This document shows positions 4,982-5,028 of a stretch of 5,028 nt of DNA, piece by piece (position 1 is the stretch's first letter; each line of letters begins with the position of its first letter). The notes under the pieces were generated by a model. The model was not told the origin of the DNA. It did not search any database and saw only the letters and a program-made list of their open reading frames with translations. Origin of the DNA: Candidatus Iainarchaeum sp. (lineage in GTDB: Archaea; Iainarchaeota; Iainarchaeia; Iainarchaeales; GW2011-AR10); contig JACPKT010000107.1 in the NCBI GenBank assembly GCA_016186855.1, positions 591 to 5,618 on the forward strand. Reading direction: 5' to 3'. Made by a program: the position numbers and the translations under genes.

Positions 4982-5028
4982 ATGAAAAAAGCAATTTTTA
5001 TTGTTTTGATAGGGTTTTTTATTCTGAA
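4982..5028 (+). CDS. N-terminus of a probable secreted or membrane protein, cut by the right edge
   Basis: Fifteen codons are visible: MKKAIFIVLIGFFIL. Two lysines followed by an unbroken hydrophobic run is the classic n-region and h-region of a signal peptide or first membrane helix, so the product is probably exported or membrane-anchored. The body of the gene lies outside the window and no family can be named. AGTGGTT sits three bases before the ATG, the same arrangement as before the internal ATG at 1059 of the nucleotidyltransferase gene. The gene has the same direction as its two left neighbours, across an AT-rich gap that probably holds its own promoter. Confidence 0.6.
   Translation, partial: MKKAIFIVLIGFFIL

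Overview
The window looks like chromosomal DNA from an AT-rich, lysine-rich archaeon, probably of the DPANN or a related small-genome lineage. The evidence is an archaeal-type P-loop ATPase with a DUF234-like tail, TATA-like boxes 25-30 bases upstream of start codons (suggesting leaderless transcripts), few strong Shine-Dalgarno sites and compact gene spacing. The lineage is an inference; no rRNA or other phylogenetic marker is present.

Layout. The left 60% is read on the minus strand. From position 2968 leftward come guaA, encoding a one-chain GMP synthase of 600 residues, then a 97-base gap holding a promoter and a 14-bp perfect palindrome. Next is a two-gene unit whose reading frames overlap by 26 bases: a winged-helix/minimal-nucleotidyltransferase fusion and a small HEPN-like protein. 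It resembles MNT-HEPN (MntA/HepT-type) toxin-antitoxin modules. A tiny ORF and the first codons of another gene, with a good Shine-Dalgarno, run off the left edge. The right 40% is read on the plus strand: an archaeal ATPase, a small protein with TraB/ChaN/TIKI-like motifs, and the first 15 codons of a probable secreted or membrane protein at the right edge. Positions 2969-3076 form a divergent promoter region with a perfect 10-bp inverted repeat overlying the ATPase promoter.

How the parts fit. guaA is housekeeping purine synthesis, but its C-terminal region has the two-subdomain form I recall from the long human-type GMP synthase, unlike the split enzyme usual in archaea. The nucleotidyltransferase-HEPN pair looks like a self-regulating module: the antitoxin-like protein carries its own DNA-binding domain, and a palindromic operator candidate sits over the predicted transcription start. 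The ATPase and TraB-like genes both have TTATAAGTA boxes about 30 bases before their ATG and appear to be separate leaderless units. No tRNA, rRNA, CRISPR array or insertion sequence was recognised. No intergenic gap exceeds about 110 bases.
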